This document shows, piece after piece, positions 11,470 to 24,013 of a stretch of 64,000 bases of DNA. The DNA is from Petaurus breviceps papuanus (Eukaryota; Chordata; Mammalia; Diprotodontia; Petauridae): contig JAMXIF010000073.1 in assembly GCA_028583685.1 (NCBI GenBank), positions 4,771,694 through 4,835,693 of the forward strand. The letters run 5' to 3'. Position 1 is the stretch's first letter; each line of letters starts with the position of its first letter. The notes under the pieces were generated by a model. That model had not been told where the DNA came from and ran no database searches. It saw only the letters and a list, made by a program, of their open reading frames with translations. The translations under genes were made by a program, and so were the position numbers.

Positions 11470-12660
11470 CTGTTCCTTGGCCACAGGCTACATTCCCACC
11501 TTCATTCCACCTCTCTTCCAACTTTTCTGATTCTGTCAAGAGTATGAAATGTCCTTTGAGTCACCAGGTTCACAAATTTGGTGTCACTCTGGCCTCCTCA
11601 CACTCCCTCATCCCCCACATCCAACCAGCTGTCCATCTTTCTTGAGTCTACTCCTTTCTACTTACTCACAGGACCACCAATCTAGTTCAGATTGTCCTCA
11701 TCTCTCCCCTAGACTACTACAAATGGTTTCCTAGTCAATCTCCCTGCCTCAAGCATCCCCCCACCTCTCCAGATTATTCTTTTGAAACATTAATATAAAG
11801 GGTGGCTAGGTGGCACAGTGAATAGAGCACCGGCCCTGGAGTCACGAGGACCTGAGTTCAAATCTGGCCTCAGACACTTAACACTTATTAGCTGTGTGAC
11901 CTTGGACAAGTCACTTAAAACTGCCCTACCATCCCCCCTCCAAAAAGAAAAAAAAAAGAATGAAACATTAATATAACTTAAAAAAAATAACACATCTTTC
12001 TTTCTCTCCCACTTCCGGCCCCCAAAATTGAAAAAAGCAAAAAACCATTTTAACAAACGTGCAGTATCAAGTGAAACAAATTCTCACAAAATCCATTCTC
12101 CACATAGCTACCAAAGTAACATTTTTTAAAGGGCAAATATAACCAAGCCGCTTCCTATAAATGCCAGTGACTTCTTATTAGCTCTGGGATCAAAAGTGAA
12201 ATCCTCTGCTTGGTATTTAAATTTCTTCACCAGCTGGTTACGTCTTATCTTTCCATCCTTGTTATACACTATTCCTCTTTATATATACTATTGCAGAGTC
12301 TAACTACCCTTACATAGCTCTCTGTCTCCCTTGGCACGCTGTATCCCCTATACGTGGAATGTAACTCCTCTCTTCTTCCTTTTACAACCTCTAATTTCCT
12401 TTAGAGATTAACTCAAGTGCCATGCTCTACATGAAGCCTTCCCCTAATTTCCCCAGATGTTGGCACTCTCCACATGAAAATGGCCTTTCATTTATTTTGC
12501 ACATGATTATATATGTGCACATTGTTTCTTGTGGTCAGTCATCTTTTTCGCTTTTGTATCTCCAACACCAAACACAGTGCCTCTTGACTTTCATCTCTGC
12601 AGTGAATCTTCTCCATTACATCAGTGAACACCATTGGCAAGCACATATTTTCCCTTTTAA
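11470..12660 (+). mobile_element. L2 LINE 3' portion, interrupted
   Basis: L2-type 3' sequence (TAGACTACTACAAATGG, TTCACCAGCTGGTTACG, CATGAAGCCTTCCCCTAATT) broken by a SINE at 11799-11960. A short piece near 12,000-12,110 resembles an L1 3' UTR. Confidence 0.55.
11799..11960 (+). mobile_element. WSINE-type SINE with perfect 16-bp TSD
   Basis: Complete copy from GGTGGCTAGGTGGCACAG to the A-tail. Identical TGAAACATTAATATAA at 11783-11798 and 11961-11976, so fairly recent. Confidence 0.93.
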
Positions 12661-13015
12661 TTCATCACCATACGTTTATGATTAGAAAGCCATCAATTAA
12701 AGGTTATATAATAATGTAAGATCTTTCAAGGGATCTTAAATAATTTTGATGTGTAGCCAAGTTACAAGGTAGCGTGTATTGAGAGACCTTTAAAACTGTG
12801 TATTGTTCTACTGAATAAAAAATTTTGTTATGATTGATCAACAATAAATACAATGAGACCTGGTATTTTCTACATTTTTCATTCAATTAAGTGATGGTAA
12901 GGATGTGATCCACTATAGGATATCTCCTGTGAAAACATCCCTATTCCCCAATAATGCCCTTACTGAAATGCCTTAAATGTCTCAAAATTTTTGTATAGAC
13001 AAAAAAGCAAGAATA

Positions 13016-13300
13016 TGAATCGGTACAGTAGATAGAGCACCAGCCCTGGAGTGAGGAGGTCCTGAGTTAAAATCCAGCCTCAGACATTTATTAGCTATGT
13101 GACCCTGGGCAAAACTTTTTTTTTTTTGCTTTTTGGAGGGCAGTTGGGGTTAAATGACTTGCCCAAGGTCACACGGCTAGTTTTTGTGTTAAGTGTCTAA
13201 GGCCGTATTTGAACTCAGGTCCTCCTGATTCCAGGGCTGGTGCTCTATTCACTGTGCCACCTAGCCTCCCCTAGGCAAAAAACATTTTACTCAATTTGCC
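13016..13300 (+). mobile_element. WSINE-type SINE split by a second, opposite SINE
   Basis: Outer plus-strand copy (13016-13115 and 13273-13300: GATAGAGCACCAGCCCTGGA; tail CTCAATTTGCC). The inner minus-strand copy is listed separately. Confidence 0.8.
13116..13272 (-). mobile_element. WSINE-type SINE nested in an older SINE
   Basis: Complete minus copy with a T-run start (13116-13127) and head complement CACTGTGCCACCTAGCC. TSD about GGGCAAAAC / AGGCAAAAAAC. With the outer copy it forms a long inverted repeat. Confidence 0.88.
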
Positions 13301-13319
13301 TCCAGAAAATTAAAAAGAC

Positions 13320-14735
13320 TCAAAAAATAATATAAGTTGGAAGCTCATGATGTTCTCTTAGACACTTTTTTCAGTATTTTTTCATATTTTTCCCACACCT
13401 TTATTACTTCTTCAGATTCTACGTGAATCAACCCTTCAACACTTTCACAATTAAATTTCCTAGCACTCATCTCTGTGTACGTCTGATCCACTTCAGATGC
13501 TTTCTCCAGCTTTTTGCTTTATTGCTCTTTCTCATTCTGTTATAAGGACTTTGCTGTGTGTGCGTGCACATGTACACTTGTGTACCACACAAATTTGCAT
13601 AGCTCATTTTGTTTTATTTAGAGTTGGTGTGAATAGGGCAGAGTTCTTGGGCTCTGTACCAGTTAATTTTATTATTTATAACCAAAACACTCTTCCATGG
13701 CTATACCCCACATTTTTGCCCTGGCATAATGGAGCTCCCAAACTGTATTCTCTCAGACTCACACAAACAGGTTTTGTTGATGAAAGCATGAGCTTACTGG
13801 GGGTCCCACCTTTAATCTCTTCATGTTAGTGTTGTTTTTTGTTGTTTAACAGTCACAGGGAGTTAGAAAATTCTTCCTTTTATGTACCTCTAATTATACC
13901 AAGATAACTGCTGAAGATGGATTTTCTGAAGCCATTGGTTACTCTTTATGGCTTGATTTTTTTGTGATCAGCCTCTCAGCTGGAGCCTCATTCTTCAAGT
14001 TAACTACTGTTTGTTTCTCTAGCATGACACAATATAGTTAGGACAGTATCTGGGAAAACAGCTTATAAAATGTTATTTCTAACAGAAAGCTCAGGGTTGA
14101 TCAGGCTGTCACATCTGCTTTTTCTCTGCCAGCATGAAAAGTCTGATATTCACTTGACTGTGATTATTAAAGATGATATTAGTCCAGGCCAGTTCCTCAT
14201 AGATAGGAATCTGGGGTATCAAAATAGATTTGAACAAACATATATATTTAAGATGAATGTTAGTGCTTTTGGACAGGAAAAGGTAGAGGCATGTGAATAG
14301 CAAAGGTTCTTTTAATCTAAACACACACACACACACCATCTCTTAAAATAATCATATTTTGGAACTATGGTTACCATTAGACTCAAGGACTGTAATAGCA
14401 TTTTAAAGCATACAGTTTTATAGTTCCCTGCTATTTACCTAAGAGATAATTACCCAGCTTTATAGTTCCTAAATTTAGTCTATAGTTAGAGTTGCCATCC
14501 TAAAGTACCATTAATCTAGATTTTCTTTTAATGTCTCCTTATATTCAGTAGAAGTGGACATTTTATGATATGTGTAAGATTTTTTTCACTAATATTCTCT
14601 GATTAGTACCTCCTCATTCATGGAGGTGACTCTGGGTTCTCAAATCCTATGCCCATGGAACAGAAGATTTGTCTGTCAGTTCTTACCCAACCTGCACAGT
14701 CTCTCCGGATAGGTTAAGTGGTAAAAAGTACTTCT
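13320..14735. other. Unassigned intergenic stretch
   Basis: No recognisable repeat or gene apart from a short (AC)n at 14321-14336. The longest open frame (110 codons at 13497) shows no family signature. Confidence 0.5.
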
Positions 14736-14739
14736 GTCA

Positions 14740-15215
14740 TCTGAGAGATCTTAGATAAATTGAAAGAAGCTAATCATCAAAATGATTTGATATTGGTTGA
14801 AAAATAATGTTTAATCAATGGAATTGATTAAGTATACAATATTTGACAAAACCTTTTGGGAAAACTGGAAAGCAATTTTCCAGAAACTGAGCATAGACCA
14901 ACAACTCATAACATATACCAACATAAACAGAAAACGGGTCCATGATTTAGATATAAAAAGGTGATAGCATAAACAAATTCAAGGAACATGGAAGAAGTTA
15001 CCTATCATACCAATGGAGAAGGTAGAGTTAGTGACTAAACAAGAGACAGGTTTGTAGGAAGTGTAATATATAATTCTGATTACATAAAATTTAAGTTTTT
15101 GCACAAACAAAACCAATGTAATCATAATTAGGAATGAAAGAAACTGGGGACAATCTTGTAGTAAGTTTCTCCAAGAAGGGCCTCATTCATCGAAAGTAAT
15201 GTTTCCCAGTTAAAT
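14740..15215 (+). mobile_element. L1 ORF2 internal fragment
   Basis: Follows the L1 ORF2 end region: AAACTGGAAAGCAATTTTCC, GAAACTGAGCATAGACCAAC, AAGTTTTTGCACAAACAAA and AAGGGCCTCATTCATCGAA-like segments. Heavily decayed, with no long frame. Confidence 0.65.
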
Positions 15216-15219
15216 AATA

Positions 15220-16395
15220 ACTAACCAGTAGTTTAAAAATCCTCATTGAAACACTGTCATTGACCCAACACAATGTTTACATTCATTTACAAATGCTAAT
15301 CTTGAGAGTTTCTTGCCCTTGGTACTTTAAGCAGGTTTTGATGCAGATATTGGTTTCATTTAGAAATCAGGATGGATGAGGTCTAGCAGTATCATGGACA
15401 TCTTATTTTCTTTGCCCATTTTCATTTTTAAAAAAGTTTCTTCATTTTTGTCAATCTTTTTTTTCCTTCCCTCTTTCTTTCCATCTCTCTTTCTGCCTTT
15501 CTGGCTCCTGTAGACCTCTTAAACACCTCTGGTGACCCTCAAAGATAAAGAAGTGAATACTGCCTTTAGAGTGGCATATTCTTTGGTATTTTGAGTGTTG
15601 ATTTATGTTTTCCACTTATGGCATCTCCCATTCCTAGAGAGTTGAGCTGGGTCTTCATTTTAATTATTTTGATGAATGTAGTCACATTGGGGGGAAAAGA
15701 AAAATGAAGATAACTTGAAGGTTGTGGAAGAAATGTTCTCTAATTCAGCACATCTGCCAAGAGTGATTTATGTCCCCAGCATTTCCCAACTGTTCACATA
15801 AGTTATCATATCAAAAATTCTTAAGGCTCCCCATCAAGGATTTCACATGCTAACCTGGAAAACATGAACATTTTTTTCCATATGAATTTAATTAACAGAT
15901 TTTCCTCACTCAAGGTAAGTGTTAAAATAGCAAGGCTAATTTGATTTTTGGAATGTTTCTAGGCCATTTGAATGTCAGTGGTCTTCCCTCATATGATTTA
16001 TTTCCATTGCAAAGGCTTAATAGAACTCAGTCAAGTAAAATAACCTCATAATTTGGTGTGGAATGGTGTCCATTTGTAAGTAACTTAGTCTAGGTGCTTG
16101 GCTAGTAAAAATGTGTTACAACATTTTCCAGCACAATTTCCTTTCATTTTCCCCAAGCTTTTTTTCTGGTTGATTTTCCCTTTCGAGGGCTCTCCTGCAC
16201 ATGTTAATTACTCTCTCCAAAAACTAAAAAAAAAAAAAATCTCCTATTTTAACTTCAACTGTGGGTTATTCTTATATTCAGTTTCAGATCTTTTATTACA
16301 TGAGTTTTAGGATGAGGGTTATATCCAACTAAATATTTCTTCACAGACCACTTAAAGCTCCAATATCTCCCAAAGAATTTTGGGATGAAGCCAAC
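15220..16395. other. Unassigned intergenic stretch
   Basis: AT-rich with pyrimidine clusters near 15,460-15,500. Nothing coding or repetitive recognised. Confidence 0.5.
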
Positions 16396-16399
16396 TACC

Positions 16400-16600
16400 C
16401 TGTTTTCTCTTTCTTTTAATTCAATTTTATTTTCATGTTCAGTTTTCCCCCTACTGTCTACTCCTCATTAAGAAAACAAGAAAAATAAAACCCCTTTGAT
16501 AAACATGTATAGTCAAGTAAAAGTAATTTTTACATTGACCATTTCCAAAAATAAGTCTCAATCTGCACTCAGTCCAATACCTTTCTACCTATTCTAAAGT
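16400..16600 (-). mobile_element. L1 3' UTR-like fragment
   Basis: Plus-strand ACATGTATAGTCAAGTAAAA and TTGACCATTTCCAAAAATA resemble the reverse of marsupial L1 3' UTRs. Confidence 0.45.
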
Positions 16601-16805
16601 ATTTTCTAAGAATTCACACTTCTTTCTTCTTCTTCTTCCTTTATTTTGCCCGTTACCACTCTCTCTAATCAAGACATTTTTGGGGTGGTGAGTAGATTAA
16701 AAAACAATTTTTTGGGGGGGGCAACACTTATGTTGTTTAGTTAACATATATTTGTCACCACAAATTAAAGAAGAGATCTGTACTACTAGACAAATGAAAA
16801 CATGT

Positions 16806-16811
16806 TTTATT
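16806..16811 (-). terminator. Candidate distal poly(A) signal AATAAA
   Basis: Minus-strand GTAAATAAAACATG with a GT-rich stretch about 40 nt further on, at the edge of a repeat-poor block. It would fit the end of the ST6GAL2 transcript, but other AATAAA hexamers occur between it and the stop codon. Confidence 0.3.
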
Positions 16812-19049
16812 TACAAGAAAAAATCTGTACACTGTGCATACTTAAAAATATACAAAACCAAAATAGAAAATATCAAAGAGTTAAAATGTATACAAACACT
16901 GTTAAAATGTGACTCTTGGAAAACCTCAAGCTTTAATTAGTTTGGAGAGCACACATTTCATTTAAAAAATCATCATACAAAAAAACCCTCAAAGCTGTTA
17001 AAAAAGTACACTGGCTTCTATCTGAAGAATTGAATAATTATGTGCCATCTAGAACAAAACAAGATGTGAGATGTAGTAATGGGTGTAAAGTTTTTACACA
17101 ACTAACCAATCAGGAACCTTTTTCGTTTGAACTGACATCAGTAAAGATACTTTTTTTTTCATGTATCCAATACACATTCCCTCCCATTAGCCTACAAAAA
17201 GGCATGAGTTACACATGAACTCCTCTTCAAGTATTAAAATAGGGTACCCTGATGTCTGACAAGGCATTTAAACACTAAGTATACTGGTTAGCATTTAAAC
17301 ATTAGGTATACACTTTAAAGCTGCTGTTGAAATGTTTCTATCAAGATTGCTCTGTCATCACCAAAATACAAATCACTTCTCCTTCCCCTCTTCAAATAAA
17401 GCCCAACAATAAATGAATGACAATCATTATTTGATTTTTTTTTAAACTGGAATCAGTGTGAATGTGAAAGGATTTCAGAAACAGATTTATGGAAGAGAAA
17501 AGAAGGCAATATAAAAAAATAAAACTTGTGTAGATATGTGTGTATAGTTATACAATTATATCTACATTCACATTTTTATAGAATGACAGAAATTTCCAAG
17601 GTGATGTTTAGATCCCACCAACCAAAACCTAGACAGCTATGTGTCAGATTATTTTTTTGATGAAAATGTTTGACACAGTTGATAAAATAATTAAGAGAAC
17701 TTACAGAAATATACCTTCATTTGCCTATAGGCTAATGCCCAAGTGACAATATTACAAAACCTGCATGACTTTACAATGGAAACATGCAGCATATAGAAAA
17801 CACTACCATCTCTGGCACTTTTTTTGCTCAATATAGCTGCTTCAATTAATCATGCAACCATTAGGAAACCACCCATGAATATCAGAAAATAAAAATTTGG
17901 ATTCATCAAACAATCTGAACTAATAGATCAAAAGCAGGAGGCAGCTTGAAAAAACAGCAGTCTTAAAGTCAATATCTGAGTTCGAGTCCTACTTCTGATG
18001 CCAAGCAGCTATGAGACCACACTCTCTGAGTGTCCCAAGCCACTCAAGTCACAGGTTCAGATCAACACACACGTATACATATCTACCTCTCCCTCTCATT
18101 TCAGTCTCATAGTTTCCATACCAAAGTCAAAATGGAAACATCAAGAATTGGCTTTGTATGTAAACAAGGAGACATTATACATTTGTCGTCTGTGAAATCC
18201 ATATGAAATTTTTTTAAAGCAATGTGCATTGTTGATGGAACTACATTGCATAGACATAAATTCTTCAATAAGAGTACCCAAATTGAGGCTCATCACAATA
18301 CAAGGATTAAAATTCTATATAATTCAAGAGCTTGTCTTAATGGATCAGTCTACATAAGATTACTATCTTATCTCTTAAAAAGAATGAACTTGATTGAGTT
18401 AGGCATTTAATAGATTATTCTTGCATTTCATGTTAAACATTTGTTTTTGTTCTCCATGCTCACACATAACATCAAACCAACAGAGGACATTTTAGTAGAG
18501 GAAGGAAATCTGGTATAGCAAAATACTTCCCTAATGTGTAGGTCTTTTTTCTCCCTTTCTTGATGTGAATGGCATTGAAAAGAAGCAGTATGCCAGAAGG
18601 AAAATTAGATTTCATTGAAATACTGATTATATTAAAAAAACAAAAACAAAACCAGAGGGCTTGGTTACTTAACTCTATGAGAATTTTGTTATCTGTTTTT
18701 GTTTTTGGAAGGGCTATAATTCAGATGATTTGGCTACAAAGGATTATCACTGGGACCACATGAATTTACAAAGTCTTTTGGGTGGTAAGAGTAACAGGAG
18801 CAATGCTATTCTTCTTGGCAAAAGAGTGGAGTATCATTAATTGGAGGTATTACCTTCTGATCTTTTTTTCCTCAATCTTAGCATTTTCTTCTTACCACAT
18901 TTTATTCTGTATCTGCAACGCATTTTTGTATTCTTACAAACACTTCTTTCCTTCTAGATATAATTTCCATGAAAGGAGAGATTAAATGGTGAGCAAATAT
19001 TGAACATGATGAGTACTCAAAATATTAGTCAGATTGTTAAGAGTATTGG

Positions 19050-19310
19050 AATGGTTGTTTTCAGTTGTTTCAGCTGTGCCTGACCCTTTCTGATTCCATT
19101 TAGGGTTTTCTTGGCAAAGATACTAGAGCAGTTTGCCATTTCTTTCTTCAACTCATTTTATAGATGAGGAAACCAAAGCAAACAGATTTAAGTGACTTGT
19201 CCAAGGTCACACAACTACTAAACGTCTGAAGTGAGATTTGAACTCAGGAAGATGGGTCTTCCTGACTCCAGGCCTGGCGTTCTATCCACTGTGCCACTTA
19301 ACTGCCACTG
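19050..19310 (-). mobile_element. Mar1-type SINE with RTE/BovB-like tail
   Basis: Reads in reverse: TTTCAGCTGTGCCTGACCCT, GGGTTTTCTTGGCAAAGATA, GTGACTTGTCCAAGGTCACA, then CACTGTGCCACTTAACTGCC. It would lie in the putative ST6GAL2 3' UTR. Confidence 0.8.
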
Positions 19311-19412
19311 GAACAAATACTTTTGTGTCTTGTCAAACTGATGAAATTCATAAACACTGCTCAAATGAATTGTATCTTGAAGTTCTAATTGGTCTTGCTA
19401 TTATTTTTAAAG

Positions 19413-19609
19413 CAAGGGCACTTAACCTGGGGTCTGTCAACTTAGATGGGGAAAAAATTTTATTTTCATTAACCTTTGGTTTCCTTTTTACTGCTATGTA
19501 TTTTATTTTATTTCATGTATTTAAAAACATTATTCTGAGAAGGGGACTGTAAGTTTTTCACCAGGCTGCCAAAGGGATCCATGACATGAGAAAAGGTTAA
19601 GAACCCCTG
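19413..19609. mobile_element. Non-autonomous hAT-like element (CAGGGGTTCTTAACC ends)
   Basis: About 197 bp with inverted ends: CAAGGGCACTTAACCT at the left and the complement of CAGGGGTTCTTAACC at the right. The interior is AT-rich with TAAAAACATTATTCTGAGAA. Any 8-bp duplication (TTTTAAAG / AACTACAG) is eroded. A related half copy occurs at 42,085. Confidence 0.6.
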
Positions 19610-20539
19610 AACTACAGGGATAATTTAGATATATTAAGGCAAGGAGGGTATTCCTGATACATGGTCACACTTTGACCTGCTTGGCTTTCACTTACTTCTG
19701 ATATTAACATTCAATTTCTATTTAATATGGCCTAGGACACTGTTTTCATTGAAGTCTTAGGATAATATTGTAAGGAAGATGTATACATTTTTTTCCTATA
19801 CCGGTGCTCATTATGGAAAAAGGAAATGTTGCTTCTGTTAAATAAACCAGAGACACATTGCTAACAATTTTACAATTTCTCCTCTAGTTCTGGCTAGTGT
19901 GACTAGTGTATGCTGTTTAATGGAAACAAACTGCAAAGTATTAAAGTATTATGGGATCTGGCTCAGCTTCTTTTCTTGAACTGGGAAGGAACATGTAAGC
20001 CAGTGCCAGAGAAGAATTAAATAAGTACTATGTACTTTTGTCCACCTCTAAATAGAAAGACCACATTGTGCAACTTTTTATTAAAAGTACTATATGGATT
20101 TCTTCAACATGTGGCAAACAGAAAGAGAACTATCAACCTGGGTAATACTAGAGTTACTCATTATGTTTAATACAGATATACTTGGCTATACATTGGAGAC
20201 CTGAATGATTCAACAGTTGAAATCTGAGCACATTCAGCCAAGTTTGTACCGAAATACAATATACTTTGGGAATGGTCAACAAAAATTGGTTCCCAACTGT
20301 TTTTTAAGTCGTGTCCTCAAAATCTAATATTTCACGTTAAATGTTTTGCTGTCTATTGTTTTTTCCCTTTTTTTCAATGACTTTGAAAGTAATTTTAAAG
20401 ATGAATTAATAAAACAAAATGTTAAGATTAACTGACACCTATGAATTCTCTTTCGGGCTTATAAATGTGAATTTGGTCTAAATTCTTCTCATTAATGAAG
20501 AGTTTGTCCTAGGTAACAATGATGCCCTAGAGAAGACAG

Positions 20540-20720
20540 TCAACAAGCATTTAGTAAGTACCTATTATGGACCAGGCACTGTGCTAAGGCAATGTACCAT
20601 AGTGATTAGAGGCTAGCCAAAACCTGGATTCAAGTCCTGTCTCTAACATGTATTAACTATATGACATGGGCAAGCCCATAGATGACTCTCTAACTCTTCA
20701 AGTTGTAGAGCTGTTGATCT
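20540..20720. mobile_element. L2-type 3' end piece joined to a MIR-like SINE fragment
   Basis: CAACAAGCATTTAGTAAGTA and GACCAGGCACTGTGCTAAG, then GGATTCAAGTCCTGTCTC and AACTATATGACATGGGCAAG. Confidence 0.6.
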
Positions 20721-21489
20721 GCATTATTGGAAGGTTTCAAACTAGGAGGTCCCCAGACTAATAAAATGATAGCTCTAGGTAAAAAAAAAAAAAGATTTGC
20801 ATAAGAAGCCAGAAGCAATATCATGTGATAGGCTAACAAAGAGGACCATATAAGAATGCCAAATACCTAAAAACACCAAACCAAAACAAAACAAACCACC
20901 TTCACTCTGTAACTGCAGCCATCACTTAAATTAGAATGTCCACTATGTTCACTGAACTTCCATGGTTATATGTCCATGCAAAATAAGCCCATTGTACTGA
21001 GGCTCAAATCAATTTTTAAAAAAATCCATCATAGATTTTCCTACTCCCCTCAATCTCAATGGCCTTAAGCCAAAATTCTCCCTAACCCAAAACTTGTTGG
21101 TTTAAATTTTATTAAAGGTAATTAGTGAATAATAGGGGTAGTCTGCTACTCAGCCAGCTTTCTATTGAATAGCTTAACTAAGCAAATAGGTGTTATTCTA
21201 AATTATCCTTCTTGCTGAATTTAGTCATGATATACTACTGACAAATCAATCCAATAAAATAACTGAACACTTTCTACCAACTCACCTGAAACTCTGACAC
21301 TTGCCCAGTAGAATGCCTTTAATTAAACTAATACTATCACTGCTCAGGTGAAATCTAAGGGTAACTTTCAGATATATGAGGGTATCAAATGAATAAGGCT
21401 AATAAAGGTGTGTTACCCAAATAACTTTTAATTTGCCTGCTAATGCTGATGTAGCTATTTCAGAGGTGAAAATACCATCTTTTTCTATA

Positions 21490-21725
21490 TTATAATAATA
21501 TATAACATTGATTTAAACACTTTAAAATTTTGCAGAGCCTTGTACAATTAACTCATTTGAGCATACCCTGAGGCAACTACTTATTTTATTAATACTCCCA
21601 ATTTATGGGTAAATAACGTGAGGTTTATTAGACTGAAGTATTTGTCTTAGGTCGACCAACTATTAAATAATGGAGGTGGGATTTTTGAACAAATCCCTCC
21701 TCACTCCAAGACCAGAACTCCTCTA
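21490..21725 (+). mobile_element. MIR SINE
   Basis: TTTAAACACTTTAAAATTTT, AGGCAACTACTTATTTTATT and TATTTGTCTTAGGTCGACC. Confidence 0.6.
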
Positions 21726-23648
21726 ATGATATAATACCTTCCTTAATGGTGATCACATCTGAATGGGGTGAGGGGAGGGTGGGAATCCCCCAAATTCATT
21801 ACTTACACATTAGATGGAAATTTCCCTGCTCAGATTTAAGAATTTGCCTTGTTGTGGAAGAACAATGTATTCATACTGTTTCAGACTCGACTCTATGGTT
21901 TTGTCATGCTGTTGAAATAAAATGTGTCCATTGAAACTGAGTCTTCCTTCCCTTTGCTTGCAGGAACAATCAGCTGAAAGTCAATGCATATCACAGTAGG
22001 CTGGCTAGGACCATAGGATGGCCTGCAGAAATCTTGGGACAGCTGTTCTGTACTTCATTCCTTCTGTGCTATAGAGAGGTCAGACTGAGATGTTATCAGC
22101 CCAAGTGAAGAAATAAAGCAAACACTGCCTTCTTCACTCACCTGACTGAATGTAATTGTCAGTATGGAAAACTAACTGAAAATGGGCTGCAGAGCAGAAC
22201 CCTGGTTATAGCAGTTAAGACTTATACGTGTGACTGAAATAACTTCCCTGTATAATTCAATAACTCTCCCTATTTATATCCCAGTAGGGTTTTCTACATT
22301 TTATTCTTTACTATTTTCCTTATTCCTTTAAGAAAATATTGCAATAAAACAAACTTCCTAAAGTAAAGTGGATACTAACTCTTCCCTGCACAGAAGTTGC
22401 TTTACACACTTGTCTTCTTTTATATTCCTTGAGATTTATTTTATTTGGTTTTAGAAATTCAACTATGTAGCCATAGAGCAAAAAAATTTGGCTGATAAAA
22501 GGGACCAGAGATTAGTAGAGGCATGTGAAGGCCTAAACACATGACTGCTTCTGCCAGTTTTTAAAAAATCCATTTAAATGAGAACTCAGCAATTGGTAAA
22601 ACAAACAAACAGGATTTTGGGGGTGGGGTGGGAGGGAGAAGGGGAAGCGTGTATGGAATAGTTATGTTGTGTTTCCTTGAGGTTTATATGTGTAAGACCT
22701 TGTGATTATTTATGGGTGATAGTGGTAAAGTTCTGTCTTTTAGGACGAACATTAATGCATATATAAGGAAGAGATTACGCTGGTTTGCATTTGAGAAATT
22801 GGACATTCTCTAGCTGAATCCAAACTGCTTGCCACTTGCACAAGCCTATTTCTTAAAGACCAATACTCTCCCAGTAATAGTCAACAAGGAATAAACGTAT
22901 GTCATGGAAAATGAAAATTAACCAATACATCAAAAGGCAATTGAAAGACATAGCATGAATATAAGCAGGTTACAGAATATTTCTAATGATGACTTGTATT
23001 AAATGAATGAATAAAAGATTACTCAGGACTGGGAAAAAAGGTGAGTCACTTGGAGAACAAAAATGTTTAGCTGTTGTTCACAAGATACTAAAAACAAAAC
23101 AAAAAGAAAAAATATCATAAAAGTCTCTAGAGAGGGGTGTATCTTCTATGAAGAATTTTTTTTTAAAGATTGGATAAGAATAACAAAGGATGAGAAGGTG
23201 TTGCCATCTGTATGGCTGGAGGAGGGTTGCCAATGATGATCTCAAAAAGTCTTTCATCATATTAATTTCTGTGCATAACCACTTTCCAATATCAGTTATA
23301 TTTTTTAAAAAATGTGATTGAAATAAACCTGAAAATGAGCACGTGTGGTTTTGGAAAGCATAAACATTTTCTGACATGTCACACCCACAGAAATACATTA
23401 ATTTTTCTTTCTAGCTACACCATTTTGTACCTTTCTTGAGCTAAGCTTTACTGTTAATATATTCCTTTAACTATTTGCAAAGCAGTAATAAATATTCAAT
23501 GGCTTAGGAAGAGAAGATTCCTCATGCCTACTTCTAAATTACAGTTTAAAGACTCAAGACTATGTTGGTCTAAAATATATCTTCAAGTATTCTTTTGCTG
23601 TGTAGAGTACAACAGTAGTACATTATTGCACATTATTTCTGGCAAATC

Positions 23649-23741
23649 TTTCCTTCCTTCCTTCCTTCCTTCCTTCCTTCCTTCCTTCCTTCCTTCCTGC
23701 CTCCCTGCTTCCCTCCTTCCTTCCTAATCTTTCTTCCTTCC
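23649..23741 (+). repeat. (TTCC)n microsatellite abutting the ST6GAL2 stop codon
   Basis: About 50 bp of near-pure TTCC units (23649-23698), then impure CCTT/CCCT units to 23741. Read on the gene strand this is a GGAA repeat that begins four bases after the TAA, so it would be the first stretch of the 3' UTR. Confidence 0.9.
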
Positions 23742-23744
23742 TTT

Positions 23745-24013
23745 TTAAGAATTTAGAAACTGATCAGGTGCAGGGCACCTGATTTCTCTAAACCCTGGTA
23801 GGATCACTTTTCCCTTTCGGTATAGGTCATCTCGGATGCCTTGGTTCATCCTCTGCACAAGGAGCTTCTCATAGAGCAGGGGATGGTAGGCACCCAGAGT
23901 GCAGGCTGCATCATAATATAGTTCATGATAGTGGCAGAGGTCAGTCTGTCGTACAGATGGAATATATTCATACACGTGCACTTCTCTGCACAGAGACATC
24001 ATGATAAGTATTC
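23745..24013 (-). CDS. ST6GAL2: ST6GAL2 last coding exon (S motif, motif III, VS motif, stop)
   Basis: 269 bp including the TAA at 23747-23745. The acceptor is TTTCAG at 24019-24014. It encodes [20 protein letters not shown], the motif III region [12 protein letters not shown], and the VS motif HPLLYE with H473. The tail [17 protein letters not shown] diverges from human only in the last residues. A GGAA microsatellite starts four bases after the stop. Confidence 0.97.

Larger units (their letters stand above)
16790..23744 (-). other. ST6GAL2: Putative long 3' UTR of ST6GAL2
   Basis: No coding signal follows the stop on the minus strand. A possible 3' UTR runs to about 16790, where AATAAA (16811-16806) is followed within about 40 nt by a TTTGTGGTG-like GT-rich stretch. 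16,750-19,040 is free of recognisable repeats, as expected of a constrained UTR, but older MIR, Mar1 and hAT pieces occur at 19,050-19,610, 20,540-20,720 and 21,490-21,720. Other TTTATT matches (for example near 22,312 and 22,436) could be nearer poly(A) signals. The extent is inference only. Confidence 0.3.
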
